Program-made: the position numbers and the translations under genes | The notes under the pieces: model-generated | Databases searched by the model: none | The model's input: only the letters and a program-made list of their open reading frames with translations | What the model was told of the DNA's origin: nothing | Source: Thermoleophilia bacterium | Lineage (GTDB): Bacteria; Actinomycetota; Thermoleophilia; RBG-16-64-13 | DNA: 64,000 nucleotides | NCBI GenBank assembly: GCA_027493445.1 | Contig: JAOSKU010000001.1 | Coordinates: 1,701,314 to 1,765,313, forward strand | Reading direction: 5' to 3' | Shown: positions 8,870 to 17,272 of the stretch, piece after piece | Numbering within the stretch: position 1 is the stretch's first letter | How the letters are laid out: the number at the start of each line of letters is the position of its first letter

Positions 8870-9475
8870 GTGATCCTGCTCGTCTTCGTGGGCTTTCTGG
8901 GCTCCGGCAAGACAACGCTCATCCTCGACCTGGCCCGGCAACTGGCCGCTGACGGGCGGCGCAGCTGCATCATCGTGAACGAGGTCGGCGAGATCGGCAT
9001 CGATCAGCAGGTGCTGGCCGAATCGGGCATGCCCGTGCGCGAACTGGTGGCCGGCTGCATCTGCTGTCAGATCACCGTCGACCTGATCACCACCCTGCAG
9101 GAGGTGGCGGCTGCCTTCGCCCCCGACATCGTGCTGGTCGAGGCCTCGGGGGTGGCGGCGCCGCCCGCCATTCTGGAGGCCCTCTCCTACTACCCGGGCG
9201 AGCGCTTCGCCGCCGTGCACACGGTGGCGGTGGTCGATCCCACGCGCTTCGAAGCCCTGCACGAGGTGCTCCAACCCCTCATCGAGAGCCAGATCGCCGC
9301 CGCCGACCGCATCGTGATCACCAAGATCGACGAGGCGGGCGTGGCCCAGGTGGCCGAGACCGAGAGAACCGTGCGACGTCTCAACACCGGGGCTCCTGTG
9401 GACCAGGTCTCTCCCGGCCACTCGCTCGAGCTCTCCGCACTCCTGCCAGGCGCCTACCCCAAGAGGGGCAGATGA
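8870..9475 (+). CDS. CobW/HypB-like metal-chaperone GTPase, G domain only
   Basis: 201 residues from GTG 8870 (GAGG upstream). Walker A is GFLGSGKT (8-15), the metal-binding CxCC motif is Cys63-Cys65-Cys66, and TKID (150-153) is the guanine-specificity motif. It lacks the C-terminal domain of full CobW proteins (usually 320 or more residues); the next gene, overlapping by ATGA, may supply that function separately. In this context it probably helps load or repair the corrinoid or zinc cofactor of the methyl-transfer proteins. Confidence 0.82.
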   Translation: MILLVFVGFLGSGKTTLILDLARQLAADGRRSCIIVNEVGEIGIDQQVLAESGMPVRELVAGCICCQITVDLITTLQEVAAAFAPDIVLVEASGVAAPPAILEALSYYPGERFAAVHTVAVVDPTRFEALHEVLQPLIESQIAAADRIVITKIDEAGVAQVAETERTVRRLNTGAPVDQVSPGHSLELSALLPGAYPKRGR

Positions 9476-9884
9476 CGGCCCCCGATGCCTTCGCCCCCTA
9501 CGCCGCCCGCCTCCGGTGGACCGCCGCCCCCGCTTCGCCGACCCTCGCCGGCTAGTGGCCGACTTCCTCGAGGCCGTGGCCCGATGCTGCGACGAGAAGG
9601 GAGCCAGTGTCATCGGGCACCTCAAGTGCTACGCCCACCTTCCCGAGGGCGATCACTTCCGCTGCAGCCTGACTTCGACCCGCGCGGGCGCCCGCTGCGA
9701 GGGCGCCGCCGGCCGGCAAACCCACGCGTTGGAGCTCGACCTGGCCGTGCTGGTTTACGGACTCACCTCACGGGAGGTTGGCGCATGCGTCACCGGGGTC
9801 CTGGAGAACCTTCGCTCCCGAGAGCCGTTCGATTTCAGCCTGCAGAGCCCTTCCACCTCTCACGACCACGGAGACGACCATTGA
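9472..9884 (+). CDS. Uncharacterised partner of the CobW-like GTPase (frameshifted start)
   Basis: An ATG at 9472 overlaps the stop of the GTPase gene (ATGA) and starts MTAPDAFAPYAARL. The frame is then lost at the five-C run 9527-9531. One more C would join it to RFADPRRLVADFLEAV and the rest, giving about 137 residues. The core has EKGASVIGHLKCYA, FRCSLTS and LELDLAVLVYGL. If the shift is real, translation could instead begin at GTG 9516. I know no function. The ATGA and TGATG overlaps with both neighbours tie it tightly to the GTPase and the pterin methyltransferase, so it is probably an accessory to corrinoid activation or methyl transfer. Confidence 0.6.
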
Positions 9885-10744
9885 TGGAGATCATCGGCGA
9901 GAAGATCAACGGTACCCGAGCGGAGGTGGCGGCCGCAATCGAGACGCGCGACACCGCCTTCATCCGCGGCCTGGCCCGCGGGCAGGTCGAGGCGGGCGCC
10001 ACCTCGATCGACGTGAATGCGGGCACCAGCCGAGGCCGAACCCATGAGCCCGAGGACCTCGCGTGGCTGGTGCAAACCGTGCAGGAGGCGGTCGAGGTTC
10101 CTTTGTGTCTCGACAGCCCCAACCCGGACGCCCTCAGGGCCGCCCTCTCCCTGACCCGAACGACGCCCTTGATCAATTCCATCAGCGGTGAAGGGCAGAG
10201 ACTGGAGGGGATCCTCCCCTTGGTGGCCGAGCACGGCGCCCCGGTGATCGCCCTGGCCGCCGACGACAGCGGCATCAGCAAGGAGGCCGACGTACGCGTC
10301 GAAGTGGTCACCCGGGTGCTCCAAGCCACCCGCGCCGCAGGGGTGGCCGATAGCCGGGTCTACGTCGACCCCCTGGTCATGCCCCTGGCGGGCTTCGCCG
10401 AAAGCGGGGCCGTGACCCTCGAGACCATGCGCCGGGTGCGGGCCGCCTTCCCCGAAGTCAAGCTGGCAGTGGGGCTCAGCAATCTCTCCTTCGCCCTGCC
10501 CGCGCGCAGCCTCATCAACCGGGTGTTCCTGACCCTCGCCTTGGCCACCGGGCTGGACGCCGCCCTGGTCGACCCCCAGGACCCCGACCTCATGCAGGAG
10601 CTGGTGGCGGCCGAGCTGGTCCTGGGCCGCGACCGCTTCTGCCGCCGCTACACCGTGGCCTACCGCGAGGGGCGTTACGGTTTCCCCAGTAGGGTCGAAA
10701 GCGCCGCCCGCCGCAGGCCGATCTCACCTTCGGACAGAGATTGA
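9884..10744 (+). CDS. Pterin-binding (MetH/AcsE-like) methyltransferase
   Basis: 286 residues from ATG 9884, which overlaps the previous stop (TGATG). The sequence follows the dihydropteroate-synthase-type TIM barrel that binds tetrahydrofolate: EIIGEKING at the start, ATSIDVNAGT near 43, LCLDSPNPDAL near 73, INSISGE near 95, and GLSNLSFALP near 205. It should move the methyl group between the corrinoid protein and tetrahydrofolate, feeding C1 metabolism. The last 20 residues (after GRYGFPS) extend beyond the usual end and are Arg-rich, which may reflect a late frame change. Confidence 0.85.
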   Translation: MEIIGEKINGTRAEVAAAIETRDTAFIRGLARGQVEAGATSIDVNAGTSRGRTHEPEDLAWLVQTVQEAVEVPLCLDSPNPDALRAALSLTRTTPLINSISGEGQRLEGILPLVAEHGAPVIALAADDSGISKEADVRVEVVTRVLQATRAAGVADSRVYVDPLVMPLAGFAESGAVTLETMRRVRAAFPEVKLAVGLSNLSFALPARSLINRVFLTLALATGLDAALVDPQDPDLMQELVAAELVLGRDRFCRRYTVAYREGRYGFPSRVESAARRRPISPSDRD

Positions 10745-10801
10745 GCCCCTCGCGGCTGAGCACGGTCAGCTCCCGGCCCCCGCGAACCTCGCGCAGATAG
10801 C

Positions 10802-10872
10802 GGCTCAGGTTGCAGAATGACGCCTCGCTGTGAGGATGCGCTGGGCCCGGGCGAGGCAAGGACGCAGCAGCG
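10802..10872 (+). repeat. Diverged copy of the GAATGACGC repeat family
   Basis: The segment contains TTGCAGAATGACGC and, 24 bases on, TGCGCTGGGC, in the same order as in the better copy at 37117-37216. It is imperfect and much diverged. It lies between two methyl-transfer genes. Confidence 0.3.
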
Positions 10873-10936
10873 GCACGTTACCGCACTCGTGAGTGACACC
10901 GGGCCTGATACCATGAGTATCGGACGGAAGGAGATC

Positions 10937-11977
10937 ATGGACTCCCGGGAACGCGTACGAGCCGCCCTCTCCGGGGAACACCCCGACCACGTGCCGTTCG
11001 CCCTGGGCTTCTTCCCCCAGTCGCTCTACGGCGCTCCTGACGCAGACGAGCTCTTCGGCACCGATGTACGCTTCGTGGAGTTCGACCCGCCGCCCGGACA
11101 GCAGGACTTCACCGCGTACCTGGAGGGGCTGCCCGCCAACGTGCACGTGGGCAGCCCCGGGCAGCTGCGCACGTACTGGGAGTGGGGCTACCACCCCGAG
11201 ACGGCGGCGGAGCACCCGCTGGCCGCGGCCCGCTCGGCCGGCGACCTGGTCGAGGGTCTGCTGCCCGACCTCACCCACCCGGCCCGCTACGCCCAGGTGG
11301 CCGCCCAGATGCGGAGCCTGCAGTCCCGCGGCCTGGCCGTGGCCGCACCTCCTCCCCACCTGGGCGGCGAGCTGTTCGAGTCGGCCTACCGCCTGCGCGG
11401 CTTCGAGCGCTTCATGCGCGACCTCCTCGAGAACCCGTCCCTGGTCGGCTACCTGCTCGATCAGCTCACCGGCATGCTTGTGCACAACACGCTGGTGCTG
11501 GCCGAGGCGGGGGTGGACGTGCTGCTTCTCGACGACGACGTGGCCTCGTGCGGCGGCCTGCTCATGAGCCCGGCCACTTGGCGCGCGTATTTCAAACCCC
11601 GTCTGAGCCGGGTCATTGACGCGGCCCGCGAGACGGCTCCCGAGATCCTGGTCTTCTACCATAGCGACGGCGACTTCACCCGCCTCATACCTGACCTGAC
11701 GCAAATCGGGGTCGATGTCATCAACCCGCTCCAGCCCGACTGCATGAATGCCCGCGCGCTCCGAGAAAGCCTCGGCCCTCGCCCCGCCTTCTGGGGCACG
11801 GTGGGCAGCGCCCGTCTGTGGGACGAGGGTTCGCCCGAGATGATACGGGCCGAAGTACGGGAGCGGCTAACGACCCTGGGGGCCGCCGGCCTGTTGCTCG
11901 CTCCCGCCTACGACATCGACTTCGCCCCCCGGGAGAACGTGGCCGCCTTCGTCGAGGCCGCGCGCGCGTGGGGATGA
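10937..11977 (+). CDS. Second UroD/MtaA-type methyltransferase
   Basis: 346 residues from ATG 10937 behind GGAAGGAG. The UroD fold is shown by RVRAALSGEHPDHVPFALG at the start, EAGVDVLLLDDD near 195, VFYHSDGDF near 240 and a late GLLLAPAYDIDF. It is distant from the copy at 7693-8796. The catalytic His equivalent may be in YHSDGD, and the terminal Cys of MtaA is replaced (APAYD instead of a GC motif). It therefore may lack the zinc-thiolate chemistry, or may act on a different substrate as the demethylating enzyme. It is the last gene of the operon. Confidence 0.75.
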   Translation: MDSRERVRAALSGEHPDHVPFALGFFPQSLYGAPDADELFGTDVRFVEFDPPPGQQDFTAYLEGLPANVHVGSPGQLRTYWEWGYHPETAAEHPLAAARSAGDLVEGLLPDLTHPARYAQVAAQMRSLQSRGLAVAAPPPHLGGELFESAYRLRGFERFMRDLLENPSLVGYLLDQLTGMLVHNTLVLAEAGVDVLLLDDDVASCGGLLMSPATWRAYFKPRLSRVIDAARETAPEILVFYHSDGDFTRLIPDLTQIGVDVINPLQPDCMNARALRESLGPRPAFWGTVGSARLWDEGSPEMIRAEVRERLTTLGAAGLLLAPAYDIDFAPRENVAAFVEAARAWG

Positions 11978-12001
11978 AGCGGGCCACCGGAGGAACCACT
12001 G

Positions 12002-12024
12002 GAGCCGGCGGGCAGGGCCGGCTC
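12002..12024 (+). terminator. Hairpin after the methyl-transfer operon
   Basis: GAGCCGGC (12002-12009) pairs with GCCGGCTC (12017-12024) around a seven-base loop, followed by a T-containing but not T-rich tail. It lies between convergent genes and is a plausible terminator. Confidence 0.4.
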
Positions 12025-12053
12025 TCGCTCTTGCGGAAGGCGGCCGGCGTGGG

Positions 12054-12872
12054 TCACATGAGCACGGTCGAACCCGCGGCCTCCACCGCATCCAGCATGT
12101 GGCGGATGTCGTCGTAGCGGGCGTCTTTGACGGCCACGAACCGCTCCACCAGACCCAGCGCGAGGGCCTCGCGGGCATCGGGGTCGTCGCCCAGACCCAG
12201 CAGCGCACCGTGCAGCGCGGCCTTGACGTCCGCCCCCAGGCTTCGCGCGGCCACCACCGGTTGGATGGTCGAGGGGCCGAGAGCGTCGATCACCCGCAGC
12301 TGCCGGGCCAGCCCGGGGTGCTCGCGCAACTCCACGGCCAGAACCTGGCAGTCGATGGCCGAGGCGTCGACCTCCCCAGCGGCCACCAGACGGATGGAGC
12401 GCTGGTGGGAGCCGGCCTGGACCACCCGGCCGAAGAATCCGCGCGTCTCCCCCATGCGCAAGAGATGGTAGCGGGTCACGTTGTAGCCGGAGTGCGACTG
12501 GGGGTCGTTGTACGACCAGGAGGCGCCCCGCAGGTCGGCGAAGGAACGGAGGGGACTCTCGGTCCGCACGATGACGTCCGAGAAGTAGATGGGCTCGCCT
12601 CGGAAGCGCCTCCCGGCCAGCACGGGAGCGGCAAGAAGCTCGAGGGGCGGGGGATTCCGGCGCATCAGCCGGACGTAGGGCAGGCCTCAGAGGAAGCCGG
12701 CGTCGACGTCACCGGCGGCGAACTGCTCGAAGGACGTCCCCACGACCAGCGAGGTGGGGCGACCGAGCCGGTCACCCACGCAGGCGACCACCGCCTGGTA
12801 GAAAGGCAGCAAGGCCGGCGCCAGGTAGGTGGCGAAGCGGATGACCGGAGGATCGAAGGCCGAGCTCACCAC
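12054..12872 (-). CDS. PhnD-like substrate-binding protein with in-frame TGA
   Basis: Reading from GTG 12872 gives VVSSAFDPPVIRFATYLAP, then the TGA at 12689-12687, then in the same frame GLPYVRLMRRNPPP to the stop at 12054, 272 codons in all. The fold is that of PhnD/phosphonate-type periplasmic binding proteins (ADLRGASWSYNDPQSHSGYNV is the typical central motif). The TGA falls in FL-stop-GLPYV where relatives, as I recall them, have Cys or a small residue. There is no signal peptide, so it is probably a cytoplasmic ligand-binding protein. Either the TGA encodes selenocysteine (a hairpin follows 13 bases later) or the gene is broken or misread at one base. Confidence 0.65.
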
Positions 12873-13060
12873 GCCATCATACAGGGACCAGGTCCAACCA
12901 AGGAGCGTCCCTTGAGCCCGGACAAGGCCTCGTGCACCCCACGGAACTCGCCGCACTGCGAGGCGGCGGCCTGGATGCGCCCCCGACCGGTCCAGGTTAG
13001 TCGTCCAGGACGTTGGGGCATGAATCTCGTATCGATTGCAACGACGCGGAAGGAGCCTCA

Positions 13061-13306
13061 ATGGGCAACATCGTCGAGCTGGACGTCAGAGACATCCCGC
13101 CCTACGAACGCCACGGCCGCATCTTCGACGCCTGGCACGCGCTGGCCGTTGGTGATGAGATCCTGCTGACCAACGACCACGAGCCCAAGCCCCTCTACTA
13201 CCAGTTCGAAGCCGAGTACCCCGGGCAGTATGAGTGGTCGGCGGAAGAGCGCGGCGAGCACTGGTGGGAGGCGCGCATCCGTAGGATCGCCCTTCCCGGC
13301 GGATGA
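13061..13306 (+). CDS. DUF2249-domain protein
   Basis: 81 residues from ATG 13061 behind GGAAGGAG. LDVRDIPPYERH near the start and DHEPKPLYYQF near 45 are the hallmark segments of DUF2249, a small alpha/beta domain of the TusA/SirA-like shape, often found near nitrogen, redox or iron metabolism genes. Its molecular role is not known. It is divergent from the PhnD-like gene and converges on the RRM gene, with terminator-like hairpins between. Confidence 0.8.
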   Translation: MGNIVELDVRDIPPYERHGRIFDAWHALAVGDEILLTNDHEPKPLYYQFEAEYPGQYEWSAEERGEHWWEARIRRIALPGG

Positions 13307-13332
13307 CGAAACCGCAAAGGGCGGCTACGCTC

Positions 13333-13354
13333 GGCTCCGGCCCGGGCCGGAGCC
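13333..13354 (+). terminator. GC palindrome downstream of the DUF2249 gene
   Basis: A perfect 22-base palindrome begins GGCTCCGG at 13333. As RNA it could form a short stem with a small loop, 27 bases after the DUF2249 stop. It is weak as a terminator because no T-run follows. Confidence 0.3.
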
Positions 13355-13437
13355 CCGCCTTCTCGCCCGTCCGGCCGGGCAATACCATCGAATAGGGTCA
13401 ACGACCCGCGCCTGACTGCGCTACACACAGGCATACT

Positions 13438-13474
13438 CATGACGAAGCCCGGGCTTGCCCCGGGCTTCGTCATG
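13438..13474. terminator. Strong hairpin between convergent genes
   Basis: Two 16-base arms (13438-13453 and 13459-13474, beginning CATGACGAAGC) pair perfectly around a five-base loop. It lies between the convergent DUF2249 and RRM genes and can act in both directions. Confidence 0.6.
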
Positions 13475-13535
13475 CAGTTCCGATTCAGCGCGGCGACGTG
13501 GCGCTGCGCTCCACCGCGGACCGCGGGTCCGGCTG

Positions 13536-13910
13536 CTACCAGCGGCCGCCTCCGCTACGGCCGCCACCGTAGCCGCCGCCTCCGCCGCCACCGTAGCCAC
13601 CCCGGCCGCCGCCACCGTAGCCGCCGCCACCGCCGTAGCCACCACCGGAACGGCGCGGGGCCTGTTCCCTGGCGATGTCGACCTTGATGGTGCGGCCGTC
13701 GAGCTCGGTGCCATTCTTGGCTTCCTTGGCCGCTTGGGCTTCCTCGGGAGACGAAAGCTCCACGAAACCAAAGCCCTTGGAGCGGCCCGTGTCACGATCG
13801 GTGATCACGTTCGCCGAGACCACCTGGCCGTGCTCTGCGAAGATCCTCTCCAAGGATTCGCTCGTTGTCTCGTAGCTCAGGTTCCCGACATACAACTTGC
13901 TCGAACTCAC
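13536..13910 (-). CDS. RRM-type RNA-binding protein with Gly-rich tail
   Basis: 124 residues. One RRM domain covers residues 4-80, with RNP2 LYVGNL (6-11) and RNP1 KGFGFVEL (45-52). The tail from about 88 to the end is made of Gly, Tyr and Arg (GGYGGGG blocks). This is the arrangement of bacterial Rbp proteins of cyanobacteria and some other phyla, many of which respond to cold or act on mRNA localisation and stability. The 240 bases upstream hold no gene and probably carry its promoter and 5' leader. Confidence 0.92.
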   Translation of the reverse strand: MSSSKLYVGNLSYETTSESLERIFAEHGQVVSANVITDRDTGRSKGFGFVELSSPEEAQAAKEAKNGTELDGRTIKVDIAREQAPRRSGGGYGGGGGYGGGGRGGYGGGGGGGYGGGRSGGGRW

Positions 13911-14154
13911 CAGTTTCCTCCAGAACGAGAAAGGACATTCACCTCTGAGTTGCGATAGATATGCTAGAGAAACGGAGGGAACTCAGAAAACGAATGCCCG
14001 GCGAGTCGTCCAGTGAACTACGACAACGAGGTGTTGATTTCAGTATACCCTTTTCGCGCTCCCGCACAAGCTCCCGCCCTCGGCTGGGCCTGGGGGGCGC
14101 GATGGGTCGCCGCCTTTCCCGGGTTCCGTCCGAGCAGGCAGGTATCATGAAGGC

Positions 14155-15255
14155 ATGAGAACAGGCACGGCAGATCTTCCTCTCCACGGCGGCAGGGCGC
14201 CCGCTTGGCTCTTCGAGCGCATGCGCGGGCTGGCCCGTGAGATCGTCCTTGTCATCGTAAGCGAGTTCGGACCCGAGGAGGTGCTGCGGCGTCTCTCTGA
14301 TCCGGCCTGGTTCCAGGCTTTCGGCTGTGTGCTGGGTTTCGACTGGCATAGCTCCGGAGTCACGACCACCGTGTGCGGGGCTCTGAAGGAAGGGTTGCGC
14401 GGCCTGACGGCCGACGTGGGCCTCATCGTAGCCGGAGGCAAGGGGGCCACCTCGCGTAAGACACCCGGTGAGATAGAGGCGGCCGCGGACCTGCTCACCG
14501 TCGATCCGGCGGGGCTGGTGCAGGCGAGCCGCATGTCGGCCAAGGTCGACAGCGCCGGCCTGCAGGACGGCTATCAGATCTACCACCACGCCTTCATCTT
14601 CACGCCCAAGGGGCATTGGGCCGTGATCCAGCAAGGCATGAACGAGGGCAACGGCCGGGCGCGTCGATACCACTGGCTGAGCGAGACGGTGCGCGATTTC
14701 GTGGTCGAGCCCCACCACGCCGTCGCCTCCCAGGCGCCGGGCACGGCCATCCTCAACATGGTGGCTCGAGCCAGCGGCCCGGCGCGCACCACCGTCACCG
14801 AGCTCTCCCGGGAGTCGCCCGAGTACATCGCCGCCTCGATCGATCGCCTCAAGCGCATCGCGCTCCCCAGCCGCCACGAGGTGCGTCTCGACGACATCAG
14901 GCCCGAGAATCTGCGTAAGGCGTTTCTGGCCACCTACGAGCGCCAACCCCCAGACTTCGAGACCCTGCTCGGTCTCCCCGGGGTGGGCGCCAAGACCATC
15001 CGCGCCCTCAGCCTCATCGCCGAACTCGTCTACGACACCCCGGCCAGCCACAGCGATCCCACCCTCTTCAGCTACGCCCACGGGGGCAAGGACGGCTTCC
15101 CCTATCCGGTCGACCGGGAGATGTACGACCGCAATGTCGACATCCTGCGGGGCGCGCTGGCTCAAGCCAAGGTGGGACGGGGCGAGCGCCTGCATGCCCT
15201 GAAGAGGCTGGCCGGTTTCGAGGCGGCAGCGAACGCCTGGAAGGGGGGTTCCTAG
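14155..15255 (+). CDS. DUF763-family protein with helix-hairpin-helix motif
   Basis: 366 residues from ATG 14155. The start TGTADLPLHGGRAPAWLF and the segment FQAFGCVLGFDWHSSGVTT are characteristic of DUF763, a family found mainly in archaea and thermophilic bacteria. Near residue 275, LLGLPGVGAKTIRALSL is a helix-hairpin-helix of the DNA-binding kind. A role in DNA repair or nucleic-acid processing has been guessed for the family but I know of no proof. It stands alone and is divergent from the RRM gene. Confidence 0.88.
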   Translation: MRTGTADLPLHGGRAPAWLFERMRGLAREIVLVIVSEFGPEEVLRRLSDPAWFQAFGCVLGFDWHSSGVTTTVCGALKEGLRGLTADVGLIVAGGKGATSRKTPGEIEAAADLLTVDPAGLVQASRMSAKVDSAGLQDGYQIYHHAFIFTPKGHWAVIQQGMNEGNGRARRYHWLSETVRDFVVEPHHAVASQAPGTAILNMVARASGPARTTVTELSRESPEYIAASIDRLKRIALPSRHEVRLDDIRPENLRKAFLATYERQPPDFETLLGLPGVGAKTIRALSLIAELVYDTPASHSDPTLFSYAHGGKDGFPYPVDREMYDRNVDILRGALAQAKVGRGERLHALKRLAGFEAAANAWKGGS

Positions 15256-15278
15256 CGACGATGCCAAGGACCGGCGCA

Positions 15279-15521
15279 TCACCTTCTTGCCCCCGGTCGA
15301 GGCAGGCGTAGGTAGTGAGCCGAAAAAAACTGCACCACCGGACGGCTGAGCATCAGTCTGATCAGCCTGGGCAGGTCCCGGGGCTCGACCACGATCCAGA
15401 TGTTCCAGACCACGGGCGCGGTGGTCTTGGCGCGTACCAAAAGGCCGTCGTCGGAGCGTTCGGTCGAAAGAAGGTCGAACTCGAGCTCCCGCGTGCCGAG
15501 TCCCGTTGATCCGCAGCGCAT
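15279..15521 (-). CDS. Small hypothetical protein
   Basis: 80 residues from ATG 15521 behind GGGGGGTG. The sequence has ELEFDLLS, LLVRAKTTAPVVWNIWIV and LRLPRPG and no membrane segment long enough to be sure of. It resembles nothing I recognise. It is convergent with the DUF763 gene and has a 30-base perfect hairpin just upstream, which may be its leader or the terminator of the flavoprotein gene cluster beyond. Confidence 0.4.
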   Translation of the reverse strand: MRCGSTGLGTRELEFDLLSTERSDDGLLVRAKTTAPVVWNIWIVVEPRDLPRLIRLMLSRPVVQFFSAHYLRLPRPGARR

Positions 15522-15534
15522 GGTCACCCCCCTG

Positions 15535-15564
15535 CCGGGGTGGGGTCGCTCGACCCCACCCCGG
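15535..15564. terminator. Perfect GC hairpin upstream of the 80-residue gene
   Basis: Two 14-base arms (15535-15548 and 15551-15564, beginning CCGGGGTGGGG) pair with only two bases between them. It sits 68 bases past the stop of the flavoprotein gene 15632-17269 in the direction of transcription, so it is a likely terminator of that long minus-strand cluster. Confidence 0.45.
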
Positions 15565-15602
15565 CGTATCGATGGATCCAGGCCCAACGTTTGTCGCTCC
15601 CC

Positions 15603-15630
15603 GCCCGCGAAGCGTCATTCTGCATGCAGC
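15603..15630 (-). repeat. Fragment of the GAATGACGC repeat family
   Basis: On the minus strand this reads GCAGAATGACGCTTCGC, identical over 14 bases to the left end of the copies at 37117 and 46473. Only this end is present. It lies directly at the end of a flavoprotein gene. Confidence 0.4.
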
Positions 15631-15631
15631 T

Positions 15632-17269
15632 CTAAGCCTTGGGCAGGTAGCCCTTCTCCTGGGCGCTCACCACATAGTCTGGCGGCGACCACCACTGGGA
15701 GAGTCCCAGATCCTGGGTCACGGCCCGCGCCGCGTTGTAGCCGGGACCGAGGATGACCATGCCCCCCGGATAGGTCGAGGCTCCGCCCACGTACAGACCT
15801 TTCACCGGTGTCCGGTTGGAGGAGCAGAGATCGTTGGGCCGGAAGTTCCCCATCTGCAGGGCCGAGTAGGCGCCGTGCTTGATCGACCCGTGCTTCATGG
15901 TGACCAGACGGCGCTCGATGTCCTTGGGACTGTCGACGAAGTTGAAGAGGTGCTTGCTTTCTCCCAGGTTGGGCGCGTACTCCTCGAGCTTGGCGAGACA
16001 ACGGTCGGCATAGGTCTTCTTGAAGCCGTCCCAATCCCCATCGGCCAGCTCATACGGAGCCCAGCACTCCCAGCGCACGGTGTGCAGCGGGCCGTATGGC
16101 CCGGCTGAAGCCTGCAGAGGATCGTGATAGCTCGTGCAGGTGACGTTGCCCGCCGGCTCGAAAGTCCTCCCGGCGGCCAGCTCTCCCACGTGGGCGAGCA
16201 GGTCCTCCGGAGATTCCACGCCGATGGTGTTCACCAGGGCCCGGTTGACGTCCGGGTTGAAATCGGCGGCCCGGTACATCGGGGGCTCACCCCGTACTCC
16301 CCAGTGCGATATGAAGAGGCTCCATGCCTCCCACTCCCACATCTCCGCCGCTCTCGCGAGATCCTCGGGCACGTTCTCCCGGCCGGTCAGGCTGAGGAAG
16401 GTCGTCGGGGGATCGAGGGTGCTGACGAGAGCCCGAGCCGTGAACTCGCGCCCATCGGTGAGGACCACCCCCCTGGCTTCGTCGCCCTCGACCACGATAC
16501 GTGCCACTTCCGCCCAATCGAGCACCTTCCCGCCATTGGTCACCAAGGCGGAGTGGAGGGCCGAGGAGAGGCTGTGACTCCCTCCCCGCACCAGAGCCGC
16601 GTTCAACATGCGGTACACATAGAGGGGCACCAGGTAGCCGACGCCGCCGCTCTCCAAAGGGACTCCCCACATGGTCGCCAGATGGAGGATAGCCGCCTTC
16701 ACCCGCGGATCCTGGAACCCGTAGCGGTCCACGATCTGCACGGGGCTGAGCTCCGAGAGGTCCAGCACCTTGCGGCCTAACTCGGTCCTACCGAGGAGCT
16801 CGGCCTGGTCCAGGGCAGGCATGGGGGGCACGTACGTGGCCGGGATGATGAACTCCTCACTGAGCTCCTTGAAATCCGCGTACATCCTCTCGAAGGCGTC
16901 CCCATCGGAGGGACTGAGCCGGCGTATGGCCTCGGCCGACTTCTTCGGGTCGGTGTAGAGCACCAGGGCCTTGCCGTCCCGGTAGACGAAGGCGAACTGG
17001 ACCTCGGGGCGAATATAGGCGACATCGCGGGCGGGAAGATCGAAGTCGCGGTGGGCGGGCAGAAGCTCCGCCAGCATCATGTAGGTGGCGTGGATGTTGA
17101 AACGGAAGGGGGTCCCGTAGTCGTCGGTGTAGAGCCCGCCGCCGGTCTCGAACTTCTTCTCCAGCACCAGGGTGCGGGCTCCCGCCTTGGCGAGGTAGGC
17201 CGCACAGGTGAGTCCGTTCGGCCCCCCGCCGATCACGATCACATCGAAATCGTTCGCAAGTCGGGGCAT
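15632..17269 (-). CDS. Phytoene-desaturase-like FAD oxidoreductase (1)
   Basis: 545 residues from ATG 17269 (GGGAGGGAT upstream). The N-terminal dinucleotide fold VIVIGGGPNGLTCAAYLAKAG (10-30) and the C-terminal GLYVGGASTYPGG...GPGYNAA (about 492-520) are those of the CrtI/NAD(P)-binding flavoprotein family. No carotenoid gene such as CrtB is nearby, so carotenoid desaturation is not implied; members of this group oxidise or isomerise varied ring and chain substrates. The next flavoprotein gene ends three bases upstream, so the two are co-transcribed and may form a heteromer. Confidence 0.82.
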   Translation of the reverse strand: MPRLANDFDVIVIGGGPNGLTCAAYLAKAGARTLVLEKKFETGGGLYTDDYGTPFRFNIHATYMMLAELLPAHRDFDLPARDVAYIRPEVQFAFVYRDGKALVLYTDPKKSAEAIRRLSPSDGDAFERMYADFKELSEEFIIPATYVPPMPALDQAELLGRTELGRKVLDLSELSPVQIVDRYGFQDPRVKAAILHLATMWGVPLESGGVGYLVPLYVYRMLNAALVRGGSHSLSSALHSALVTNGGKVLDWAEVARIVVEGDEARGVVLTDGREFTARALVSTLDPPTTFLSLTGRENVPEDLARAAEMWEWEAWSLFISHWGVRGEPPMYRAADFNPDVNRALVNTIGVESPEDLLAHVGELAAGRTFEPAGNVTCTSYHDPLQASAGPYGPLHTVRWECWAPYELADGDWDGFKKTYADRCLAKLEEYAPNLGESKHLFNFVDSPKDIERRLVTMKHGSIKHGAYSALQMGNFRPNDLCSSNRTPVKGLYVGGASTYPGGMVILGPGYNAARAVTQDLGLSQWWSPPDYVVSAQEKGYLPKA

Positions 17270-17272
17270 CGT

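Noticed and set aside
15279..15587. Longer form of the 80-residue gene starting at 15587
   Set aside because: The extra N-terminus is the translation of the GC hairpin at 15535-15564; ATG 15521 has a better ribosome site.
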